NCBI RefSeq assembly: GCF_001653795.1
Contig: NZ_CP011514.1
Coordinates: forward strand, 3,738,279 to 3,802,278
Direction: 5' to 3'
Origin: Mitsuaria sp. 7
GTDB lineage: Bacteria; Pseudomonadota; Gammaproteobacteria; Burkholderiales; Burkholderiaceae_C
DNA: 64,000 bases
In this document: positions 26,578-34,157 of the stretch, piece after piece
How the letters are laid out: every line of letters starts with the position of its first letter
Numbering within the stretch: the stretch's first letter is position 1
Position numbers and translations under genes: made by a program
Notes under the pieces: model-generated
What the model was told of the DNA's origin: nothing
The model's database searches: none
The model's input: only the letters and a program-made list of their open reading frames with translations

Positions 26578-27071
26578 TCGAAGTCGAAGAATGGCCCGTC
26601 ACGCGGGCGACGAATCCGAATTCAGTGAAAGGGCCAAGCCGCGTCCCGGCTGCATCAGGGCTGGACTTGCTATCTCCCGCCCTTGCAGAGACTTCCGCAT
26701 CAGACCTCCTTTTCGAGGTGGAAAGCGTCGAACAGGTGGCGATGCGCGCAGAGGTGGAGCGTCGGGTTCGTGAGCTTCAGAAAGTGTTCTTGGAAGAGGT
26801 CGGACGCTTCCCTTCGCAGACCTCCTTGGAAGCACTTCGACGGTTCATGGGAAGGTTTCAATGGGTGACCCGTCCGGCTCTGTCTTTGGACGTCCACGGG
26901 AATTTCGCGGCGACCTGGCGTCGACCAGAAGGATCTTTGGCTCTGCGACTGCTCTCCACCCGCGAGATTCATTACTCGCTCATGACGCCTGACCGTCCGC
27001 AGGTCTGGGGCACAGTTGTCCTCGAGAGTCTTTTCCAGACCATCCCTGCGGCGCGCACCATCGTCGGTTGA
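26574..27071 (+). CDS. Unknown protein, second gene of the TIGR04255 cassette
   Basis: 165 residues, not recognised. Residues 1-45 look disordered. A charged helix (about 50-90, EQVAMRAEVERRVRELQKVF) may be a coiled coil. A small beta-rich half follows with ALSLDVHGNFAATWRRPEG and IHYSLMTPDRPQVWG. There is no signal or membrane segment. It is translationally coupled to the gene before (ATGA at 26574-26577), and the next gene begins within a few bases of its stop, so the three proteins are probably made in fixed ratio. GC is lower than the surroundings. Confidence 0.75.
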   Translation: MIEVEEWPVTRATNPNSVKGPSRVPAASGLDLLSPALAETSASDLLFEVESVEQVAMRAEVERRVRELQKVFLEEVGRFPSQTSLEALRRFMGRFQWVTRPALSLDVHGNFAATWRRPEGSLALRLLSTREIHYSLMTPDRPQVWGTVVLESLFQTIPAARTIVG

Positions 27072-27073
27072 GC

Positions 27074-27676
27074 ATGCGTGTCGAGGTGCTCGGACCGGGG
27101 ACGGCAGTTGCTCGGCTGTGCCGCCCCTCACAGCTGGAAGATCAAGGACGCCCGTCCGCCGCCGCATTTCAGGTGCGGATGGACGAGGACAGCCGTCCGC
27201 TCGAAGACACGCTTTCGGTGTATTGGATGGACTATCTCGTCGTGCCATTCGCCCCAGATCGTCCAATTCAACTCGAAGCTCTGCGCAGCTATCTCAAGGA
27301 CGGACACACGGGTTTCCAGGAAATGAAACCAGGAGCAACCTGGGCATTTGCCGTCCTGGAAACAGATCGGCTCATTGAAGCCACCGCACCTGCCGGCGCC
27401 ATCGAATTCCGAGTCAGTCCACGAGCGGACGAATCCGACAGGTCAATCTGCGTGCGCATAGACGGAGGCTTCGAGTTGGTCAATGGCGCCGAACTTTCTG
27501 CCCTCGGTCTGGTGGATCCTCACGCGAGCGTAAATTCCATTCCTCACGCTGCGCCCTTGGAGTGGGCCGTGTGTCACTTCCTCGCCGAACGGGTGATGTC
27601 CGCGTGGGAGCCTTTTGGTCCGAAGAGGGCAAAACCCGGCACGCCGTGGCCGATTGCCGGGACAGCCGCCGCATAG
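27074..27676 (+). CDS. Unknown protein, third gene of the TIGR04255 cassette
   Basis: 200 residues, not recognised. The first part contains a run of short conserved-looking elements (LEDTLSVYWMDYL, AFAVLETDRLIEA). A charged middle follows (RVSPRADESDRS), then a C-terminal helix (LEWAVCHFLAERVMSAWEPF). It is soluble by appearance. The ATG at 27074 is used; an in-frame TTG at 27068 overlaps the upstream stop and would add only two residues. It closes the cassette, and no terminator hairpin is evident after it. Confidence 0.75.
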   Translation: MRVEVLGPGTAVARLCRPSQLEDQGRPSAAAFQVRMDEDSRPLEDTLSVYWMDYLVVPFAPDRPIQLEALRSYLKDGHTGFQEMKPGATWAFAVLETDRLIEATAPAGAIEFRVSPRADESDRSICVRIDGGFELVNGAELSALGLVDPHASVNSIPHAAPLEWAVCHFLAERVMSAWEPFGPKRAKPGTPWPIAGTAAA

Positions 27677-27754
27677 CTTCCTACCGATCTATGCGATAGC
27701 TTGCGGAGATTCGGCTGACTAACATGGGTCGCTCCTCGCCTCCAGGAGCTCCCC

Positions 27755-27970
27755 ATGCCTCAACCGTTCCAGATCGACGTCAGCCGCGACGTCGCAGCTG
27801 ACGTCTGGATCGCCCAATCGTCCGAGGTGCCAGGACTTGCCATCGAGGCCAACGACCTCGTGTCCCTTGACGATCGACTGCAGCAGATCGTCCCCGAGCT
27901 GCTCGAAGCCAACGGATGTGCCGTCGGCCCCACAACCCGGTGGACTTACCTGCTGCGCCTCAGCGCATGA
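27755..27970 (+). CDS. DUF1902/HicB-like small protein
   Basis: 71 residues. The pattern DVAADVWIAQSSEVPGLAIEA then LVSLDDRLQQIVPELLEANG matches DUF1902, a small partial RNase-H-like fold related to HicB antitoxins. A complete HicB would carry a DNA-binding C-terminus, which is missing, and no HicA toxin gene adjoins it. An AGGAG precedes the ATG. It lies 78 bp after the three-gene cassette and may belong to the same acquired segment. Confidence 0.75.
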   Translation: MPQPFQIDVSRDVAADVWIAQSSEVPGLAIEANDLVSLDDRLQQIVPELLEANGCAVGPTTRWTYLLRLSA

Positions 27971-27973
27971 CCC

Positions 27974-28309
27974 TCACACCGTCGTCGCCGCGCCCACGCC
28001 GTACCGGTTCGGCTGGCTCGGCTGCACCAGCCAGTAGATCATCACGATCCAGCCGATCAGCGGGATGAGGCCGACCAGCTGCCACCAGCCGCTGCGGTCG
28101 ATGTCGTGCAGCCGGCGCGCCGCGACGGCCAAGGACGGCAGCAGCGTCAGCAGCGAGAAGACCAGGCTCAGCTTGTTCGAGATCACGCCCAGGATCGCCG
28201 AACCCAGCACCAGGAAGAGCACGAACCACCAGTACTCGGACCGGCTGGCGGTCCCGTTGAAATCCACGTACTTGCGCAGGCAGGTCTGGATCGAATCGCC
28301 GAAATTCAT
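27974..28309 (-). CDS. DUF805 membrane protein
   Basis: 111 residues with three or four membrane segments. The family opening FNGTASRSEYWWFVLF and the conserved RRLHDIDRSGWWQLVGLIPLIG mark it as DUF805, inner-membrane proteins of unknown function. The ATG at 28309 (MNFGDSIQTCL) is the usual start; the upstream extension to 28387 lacks homology. It is convergent with the DUF1902 gene, with 3 bp between the stops. Confidence 0.9.
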   Translation of the reverse strand: MNFGDSIQTCLRKYVDFNGTASRSEYWWFVLFLVLGSAILGVISNKLSLVFSLLTLLPSLAVAARRLHDIDRSGWWQLVGLIPLIGWIVMIYWLVQPSQPNRYGVGAATTV

Positions 28310-28489
28310 GGCACGCCCTCTCTCTCGTGTGAACATGGACAACCCCGGATCGGGGACCGCCGGATCGTAAGGGCCTGCCCCCGCCATGGCGATCCCTCAC
28401 AGGGAGGAAGAAAGTCAGTTGGAATAAGTGGGCCGCCCACCGTGTTCATGCAATACCCCCCACCTGAACTTCAACCCAGGAGACTCCGC

Positions 28490-28867
28490 ATGACAAAGAC
28501 CTTCACGCTGACCGCCGCCGCCATCCTGATGGCCGCCGCCGGCCTCGCCGCCGCGCAGTCGGCCCCCGCGACCGCCAAGGGCGACGCGCTGGTCGGCCCC
28601 AACGACATGACGCTCTACACCTTCGACAAGGACACCGCCGGCAACGGCAAGAGCGTGTGCAACGGCGGCTGCGCCACCAACTGGCCGCCGCTGATGGCCC
28701 GCGCCGACGACAAGGTCTCCGGCGACTGGTCCATCATCACCCGCGACGACGGCTCCAAGCAGTGGGCCTACAAGGGCAAGCCGCTGTACTTCTGGGCTAA
28801 GGACGCCAAGCCCGGCGAACGCAACGGTGACGGTATCAACCAGGTCTGGCATACCGCGAAGCCATGA
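28490..28867 (+). CDS. COG4315-like exported protein with repeated Yx(F/W)xxD motif
   Basis: 125 residues with a signal peptide ending LAAAQ (about residue 23). Two copies of the family repeat are visible: LYTFDKDTAGNGKSVCNGGC and LYFWAKDAKPGERNGDG. The first is followed by the two Cys of CNGGCATNWPP. These are small secreted or periplasmic proteins of unknown role, often encoded beside ECF sigma factors. An AGGAG precedes the ATG. It is 60 bp upstream of the sigma gene and in the same direction. Confidence 0.88.
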   Translation: MTKTFTLTAAAILMAAAGLAAAQSAPATAKGDALVGPNDMTLYTFDKDTAGNGKSVCNGGCATNWPPLMARADDKVSGDWSIITRDDGSKQWAYKGKPLYFWAKDAKPGERNGDGINQVWHTAKP

Positions 28868-28927
28868 GCGTCAGGTCTTGAGCGCAATGCCCTGACCGGA
28901 AGCCCCTCCCCGCAGACCGTCCCGCCC

Positions 28928-29461
28928 ATGCCCCTGGTCCTCGACGAAGCGCTCCCGCTGCTTCCCCGCCTGCGCCGCCACGCGCGGCTGCTGTGCGGCG
29001 ACCATGCCCGGGCGGACGATCTGCTGCAGGACACGCTGGAACGCGCCGCCCGCAAGGGCGCGCTGTTCCATGCGGAACCCGGACCCACGCGCCAGGACGC
29101 CCTGCGCAACTGGCTGCTGACGCTGATGCACCGCCTCTACCTGAACCAGCGGCGCGACGCGCGCGAGGCGCTGCACGATTCGCTGGACGAGGACGACGCG
29201 CCGCAGCCGGCCATCGAGGAACCCCAGCAACGCGTCGCGATGCGGCTCGATCTCGAACGCGCGCTGGCGGCCCTGCCCGCGACGGCGCGCGAGATCCTGC
29301 TGCTGGTCTGCGTCGAGGAACTCAGCTACCAGGACGCCGCCCGCGTGCTGGACGTGCCGGTGGGCACGGTGATGTCGCGGCTGTCCCGCGCCCGCGAACG
29401 GCTGCGCCTGTCGATGGACGGCGCCGCACCGGGCCGCCCGCCGCTGCGGGTGGTGAAATGA
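28928..29461 (+). CDS. ECF (sigma-70 family) RNA polymerase sigma factor
   Basis: 177 residues. Region 2 (LRRHARLLCGDHARADDLLQ) and region 4 (LPATAREILLLVCVEELSYQ, then a helix-turn-helix ending VPVGTVMSRLSRARERL) are both clear, and no other domain is attached. It is expected to be held inactive by the membrane anti-sigma factor encoded 10 bp downstream, and to direct a small regulon that could include the COG4315 gene. The ATG at 28928 gives a complete region 2. Confidence 0.92.
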   Translation: MPLVLDEALPLLPRLRRHARLLCGDHARADDLLQDTLERAARKGALFHAEPGPTRQDALRNWLLTLMHRLYLNQRRDAREALHDSLDEDDAPQPAIEEPQQRVAMRLDLERALAALPATAREILLLVCVEELSYQDAARVLDVPVGTVMSRLSRARERLRLSMDGAAPGRPPLRVVK

Positions 29462-29471
29462 GCGCCGCACC

Positions 29472-30383
29472 ATGACGCCCGACGACATCGACTTCGACGA
29501 ATCCAACCTCCACGCCTACGTGGACGGACAACTCCCGCCTGAACGCGCCGCGCAGGTCGCGGACTGGCTGTTGCGCCACCCGCGTGCCGCGCAGCAGGTG
29601 CTCGGCTGGCGCGAACAGCGCGAGTCGCTGAAGGCCCTCCATCGCGACTGGCTCGATGAGCCTGTGCCGCCCTCGCTCACCGCGGCCCTGCGTCCACCGG
29701 CGGCGAATGCCTCGCGCTGGCCGCGCGCCTGGGCGGCGGCGCTGTTGCTGGCCGTCGGTCTCGGTGCCGGCGTCGCCGGCGGCTGGGGCGGCCACGCGTG
29801 GTGGTACGGCAAGAAGGAAGCCGCCGAGATGGCCGCGGCCGCCGCGGCCGCGCGCGCCGCCGGCCGCGATCCGTCCATTCCCGAATACGTCCGCGACGCC
29901 GCCATCGCGCACGCCGTGTACCAGCCCGAGAAGCGCCATCCGGTCGAGGTCGGCGCCGACCAAGCCGATCATCTGATGCAATGGCTGAGCAAGCGGCTCG
30001 GACAGCCGCTGTATGCGCCCGTGCTGCGCGACTACGGCTGGAAGCTGGTCGGCGGTCGGCTGCTGCCGGCAGGGGACGATGCCGCGGCAGGCACGTCCTC
30101 CGGCGGCGCGGCCCTGGCCCGCGCGCAGTTCATGTACGAGAACGAGACCGGCGAGCGCTTCACGCTCTACGTCAGCACCGGCGCGAGTTCGCCCGACGCG
30201 CCGGTGGCCTTCCGCCTGATGCAGCGCGTCGAGGCGGGCCAGACCACGCGCAGCCTCTTCTGGATCGACGGCAAGCTGGCCTATGCGCTCAGCGGCAACT
30301 TCGACGAGCGGCGCCTGCGCGTGCTGACCGACCTGGTCCACGCGCGCATCGGCATGATCGCGCGCGCTGCGTCATCCCCCTGA
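29472..30383 (+). CDS. Membrane anti-sigma factor (RsiW/COG5662-like)
   Basis: 303 residues. The N-terminal zinc-less anti-sigma-like region (NLHAYVDGQLPPERAAQVADW, residues 10-35) is followed by a membrane segment at about 85-105 (AWAAALLLAVGLGAGVAGG). The periplasmic part (from about 110) begins with an Ala-rich helix and contains KRLGQPLYAPVLRDYGWKLVGGR, found in such transmembrane transcriptional regulators. It is co-transcribed with the sigma gene (10-bp gap). Signals reaching the periplasmic domain would release the sigma factor. Confidence 0.88.
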   Translation: MTPDDIDFDESNLHAYVDGQLPPERAAQVADWLLRHPRAAQQVLGWREQRESLKALHRDWLDEPVPPSLTAALRPPAANASRWPRAWAAALLLAVGLGAGVAGGWGGHAWWYGKKEAAEMAAAAAAARAAGRDPSIPEYVRDAAIAHAVYQPEKRHPVEVGADQADHLMQWLSKRLGQPLYAPVLRDYGWKLVGGRLLPAGDDAAAGTSSGGAALARAQFMYENETGERFTLYVSTGASSPDAPVAFRLMQRVEAGQTTRSLFWIDGKLAYALSGNFDERRLRVLTDLVHARIGMIARAASSP

Positions 30384-30464
30384 GCGCCCTGAGCGCCTGA
30401 GGCTCGCCCGGGCCATGGCCCTGACCTTCCGGCGGTCAGGACCCGGCGGGCACAATGCCCGGCC

Positions 30465-32222
30465 ATGTCGTCGTCTCTCTCACGCCTGATCCTCGGTCAT
30501 ATCCGCGGCCATTGGCGGCCGTACGCGGCCAGCGCGCTGATGCTCAGCACCATCGCCGTCCTGACGGTCTGGATCCCGCGGCAGGTCGGCCACGTCGTCG
30601 ACGCGCTGGTGTCGCACCGCATCGCCGGCTGGGACCTGCTCGGACAACTCGGCCTGCTCGTGCTGGCCGGTCTCTCGATCTACCTGCTGCGCGTCGGCTG
30701 GCGCCTGGCGCTGTTCCGCACGGCGTATGAACTCGGCCGTCAACTCCGCATGCGGCTCTACGCGCAGCTGACGAATCAAGGCCCCACCTTCTTCCACGCG
30801 CAGCGCACCGGCGACCTGATGGCGCTGGCGACCAACGACGTCGACGCGATCGAGATGGCCGCGGGCGAAGCGCTGCTCGCCGCCTTCGACGGTTCGCTGA
30901 CGCTGGTCCTCGTGCTCGGGATGATGACGATCAGCGTCGACTGGCGTCTGGGACTGGCCGCGCTCGTGCCCTTCCCGCTCATGGCCTATGCGTTCTGGCG
31001 CATCTCGTCGCGCATCCACGTGGCCTCCGCCGACTCGTTGAAGCGCTTCTCGACGCTGAACCAGCAGGTGCAGGACAGCCTCGCCGGCGTGCGCACGGTA
31101 CGCGCGCTGGGCCTCGTGCGACGCAGCCGCGAGCAGTTCGGCGAACTGGCCCGCGAGGCCGGTGACGCCTCTTTCCAAGCGCAACGCTGGGAGGCGATGT
31201 TCGAACCCGCCGTCGGGCTGTCGCTCGGCGCGGCGACGGTAATCGCGCTCGGCGCCGGCGCGTGGCTGGTCGGCACGAACGTCATCAGCATCGGCCAGTT
31301 GACCGCGTTCACGATGTACCTCGGCCAGCTGATCTGGCCGATGTTCGCGGCGGGCTGGGTGCTGTCGCTGCTGGAGCGCGGACGCGCCGCCTGGTCCCGG
31401 CTGCAGCCGGTGCTGGACGCGCCGGTCAGCCTGGTGGACACCGGGACGACCGACGTGCCCGCGCATGCCGACATCACGTGGGACCACGTCTCCTTCCACT
31501 ACCCCGGCATGACGAAGGCGGCGCTCGAGGACATCGCGCTGACGCTGCCGCCCGGCCGCACGCTGGGCATCGTCGGCGCGACGGGCTCCGGCAAGTCGAC
31601 GCTGCTGCGGCTGCTGCTGCGGCAGTACGAGCCCGACTCCGGCACCGTGCGCCTGGGCGGCGTGCCCGCGCCGGAGATCCGGCTGGACGCGCTGCGGCGC
31701 ACGCTCGCCTGGGTGCCGCAGGAGCCCTTCCTGTTCTCGGCCTCGGTCGCGGACAACATCGCCCTCGCCCGTCCGGACGCGACGCGCGAGCAGGTCCTCG
31801 CGGTGGCCGGACTCGCCGCCGTGCACGACGACATCACGCGGCTGCCGCAGGGCTACGAGACGCTGGTCGGCGAACGCGGCGTCACGCTGTCCGGCGGCCA
31901 GCGCCAGCGCGTCGCGATCGCGCGGGCGCTGCTGGCCGAAGCCCCGGTGCTGCTGCTGGACGACGCACTGTCGGCCGTCGACAGCGGCACCGAGACGCAG
32001 ATCCTCGACCACTGGCGCGAGTTGCGCCAGCGGCATCCCGAGCGCAGCCTCGCCGTCGTCAGCCACCGGCTGTCGGCGGTGATGGAGGCCGACGAGATCG
32101 TCGTGCTGAAGCAGGGCCGCATCGTCGAACGCGGCCGCCATGACGAGCTGCTCGCGCTGGGCGGCTGGTATGCCGGCCAGTGGCGCTATCAACAACTGGA
32201 GGCCAGCCTTGACGCCGCCTGA
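30465..32222 (+). CDS. ABC exporter half-transporter (MdlA-like), degenerate ATP site subunit
   Basis: 585 residues. Six-helix membrane domain (residues 15-310) then an ATPase domain. Walker A is GATGSGKST, the signature is LSGGQRQRVA, and Walker B is VLLLDDALSAVD. The residue after the Walker B Asp is Asp instead of Glu, the classical mark of the degenerate catalytic site in heterodimeric exporters. It pairs with the overlapping gene downstream. The transported substrate is unknown (lipid or drug likely). Confidence 0.92.
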   Translation: MSSSLSRLILGHIRGHWRPYAASALMLSTIAVLTVWIPRQVGHVVDALVSHRIAGWDLLGQLGLLVLAGLSIYLLRVGWRLALFRTAYELGRQLRMRLYAQLTNQGPTFFHAQRTGDLMALATNDVDAIEMAAGEALLAAFDGSLTLVLVLGMMTISVDWRLGLAALVPFPLMAYAFWRISSRIHVASADSLKRFSTLNQQVQDSLAGVRTVRALGLVRRSREQFGELAREAGDASFQAQRWEAMFEPAVGLSLGAATVIALGAGAWLVGTNVISIGQLTAFTMYLGQLIWPMFAAGWVLSLLERGRAAWSRLQPVLDAPVSLVDTGTTDVPAHADITWDHVSFHYPGMTKAALEDIALTLPPGRTLGIVGATGSGKSTLLRLLLRQYEPDSGTVRLGGVPAPEIRLDALRRTLAWVPQEPFLFSASVADNIALARPDATREQVLAVAGLAAVHDDITRLPQGYETLVGERGVTLSGGQRQRVAIARALLAEAPVLLLDDALSAVDSGTETQILDHWRELRQRHPERSLAVVSHRLSAVMEADEIVVLKQGRIVERGRHDELLALGGWYAGQWRYQQLEASLDAA

Positions 32223-34005
32223 GACCGCGTCCGGCAAGGACGGCAAGAACCCGGCAAGCCCGCAGAACGACCACTCGCCGCGAGAGGCGCTGGCGCTGCT
32301 GGCGCAGGCCGCCGCGCCGGAGCGACGCGGATTGGTGAAGGGCCTGGGCTGGCTGGTCGTCGCCGCGGCGCTGGAAGCCATCGGCCCGATCCTCGGCAAA
32401 CACTTCATCGATGCGCACGTGCTGACGCGCAACTTCGAGCTCGGCCCGATGGCGTTGCTGCTGGGGTCCATGCTGCTCGCGGGCTGGACCGCCAGCCTGC
32501 TGCGTTACGCGCAGCTGCGCCGCATGGCCTCGGTCGCGCGGCGCTCGGTGCTGCGCCTGCGCGAGCAGGTCTACGCCCACGTGCTCGCGCAGCCGATGGC
32601 CTTCTTCGACCGCAGCATCAGCGGTCAGCTGCTGAGCCGCATCACCAACGACACCGACGCGGTCAACAACCTGTACCGCCAGGTGCTGTTCGTGATGCTG
32701 GACTCGACGATCGTCGTGGCCGGCGCGCTGGTCGCGATGGCGTGGCTGGACTGGCGGCTGATGCTGATCGTGCTGGCGCTGGTGCCGGCCAGTTCCGGGA
32801 TCATCTGGCTCTACCAGCGCGCGAGCAGCGGCCCGGTGCAGCGGGCCCGCGCGCTGCGCGCCGAGCTCAACGCGCAGATGGCCGAGAGCATGGCCGGCAT
32901 GGCGATGCTGCAGTCGGCCGGCGCGGCGCAGCGTTTCGCCGCGCGCTACGAGACCGCCAACCGCGCGCAGCTGGAGGCGCGCGTGCAGGAGCTGCGCGCC
33001 AACGCCTGGCTGCTGCGCCCGGCGCTGGACCTGCTCAACGTGCTGCTGATCGTGACGGTGATCTACGGCTTCGGACTGCGCGAGCTGTCGGGCCTGGAGG
33101 TCGGTCTGCTGTACGCGTTCCTCGCCTACATCGCGCGCGTCGTCGAGCCGCTGATCCAGATCACGATGCAGTTCAGCCAGCTGCAGCAGGCGCTGGTGGC
33201 GGCGTCACGCGTGCGCTCGCTGCTGCGCGAACCCTGCGAGCCGAGGTCCTACCAGCCCGACCTGGTGGTCGGCGCGGGCGCGATCCGCTTCGAGCACCTG
33301 CAGTTCGCCTACAAGGCCGGGCAGCCGGTGCTGCGCGACCTGGACCTCGACATCCCGGCCGGCAGCTTCGTCGGCATCGCGGGTCACACGGGCTCGGGCA
33401 AGTCGACGCTGCTGGCGCTGCTGCTGCGCTTCTACCAGCCGCAGCAGGGCCGCATCCTGATCGACGGACAACCGCTAGCCCGGCTGCCCGACGAGACCTT
33501 CCACGCCGCGCTCGGCCTGGTGCCGCAGGAGCCCTACCTGATCGCCGGGAGCGTGCGCGAGAACATCCGCATGGGACGCGCTATCTCCGACGAGAAGATC
33601 GAGGCCGCAGCCCGCGCGTCGCGCGCGCATGAGTTCCTCAGCGCGCTGCCGCAGGGCTACGACAGCCGGCTGGGCGACGGCGGGCTGGCGGTGTCGACCG
33701 GGCAGAAGCAGCTGATCGCGCTGGCCCGCGCACTCGCCGGGGACCCGCGCATCCTGCTGCTCGACGAGGCGACGGCCAACATCGACAGCGCGACCGAGGC
33801 GCAGGTCGGCGAAGCGCTGCGTGCACTGCGCGGCCAGGTCACGGTCATCGCGATCGCGCACCGGCTGTCGACGATCCGCGAGGCCGACCAGATCGTGGTG
33901 CTGAATCACGGCCACCTCAACGAGCGCGGCACGCACGACGAGCTGATGGCGATCGCCGGCGGGATCTACCAGCGGCTGGTGCAGCTGCAGGCGCTGGAGG
34001 AGTGA
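32209..34005 (+). CDS. ABC exporter half-transporter (MdlB-like), catalytic ATP site subunit
   Basis: 598 residues from a TTG start. That TTG overlaps the end of the upstream gene and is preceded by GGAGG at 32198-32202; an ATG at 32140 lies inside the partner gene and would add residues unlike the family. Six membrane helices (about 45-330). The ATPase domain has Walker A GHTGSGKST, a degenerate signature VSTGQKQLIA in place of LSGGQ, and a canonical Walker B ILLLDEATANID with the catalytic Glu. The mix of a good Walker B and a degenerate signature is complementary to the upstream subunit, so one active and one degenerate site form per heterodimer. Confidence 0.92.
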   Translation: MTPPETASGKDGKNPASPQNDHSPREALALLAQAAAPERRGLVKGLGWLVVAAALEAIGPILGKHFIDAHVLTRNFELGPMALLLGSMLLAGWTASLLRYAQLRRMASVARRSVLRLREQVYAHVLAQPMAFFDRSISGQLLSRITNDTDAVNNLYRQVLFVMLDSTIVVAGALVAMAWLDWRLMLIVLALVPASSGIIWLYQRASSGPVQRARALRAELNAQMAESMAGMAMLQSAGAAQRFAARYETANRAQLEARVQELRANAWLLRPALDLLNVLLIVTVIYGFGLRELSGLEVGLLYAFLAYIARVVEPLIQITMQFSQLQQALVAASRVRSLLREPCEPRSYQPDLVVGAGAIRFEHLQFAYKAGQPVLRDLDLDIPAGSFVGIAGHTGSGKSTLLALLLRFYQPQQGRILIDGQPLARLPDETFHAALGLVPQEPYLIAGSVRENIRMGRAISDEKIEAAARASRAHEFLSALPQGYDSRLGDGGLAVSTGQKQLIALARALAGDPRILLLDEATANIDSATEAQVGEALRALRGQVTVIAIAHRLSTIREADQIVVLNHGHLNERGTHDELMAIAGGIYQRLVQLQALEE

Positions 34006-34157
34006 GCCGGAGAGGCGCAGATCGCACAGGCATGGCCTGACCCTCCGCGAATGAGGGGTGCGAACCCGGCGTTCAGGCCGGGGCGCAAGGCGCCCGCTTC
34101 CCTAGAATCCGCGGCGCCCGAGGCGTCAGATCTCGCGGCGTTCAGGGAGTTCTCCTC

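Noticed and set aside
26574..27676. Calling the second and third cassette genes a toxin-antitoxin pair
   Set aside because: No catalytic or DNA-binding motif of known toxins or antitoxins is visible, so a named function would be invention.
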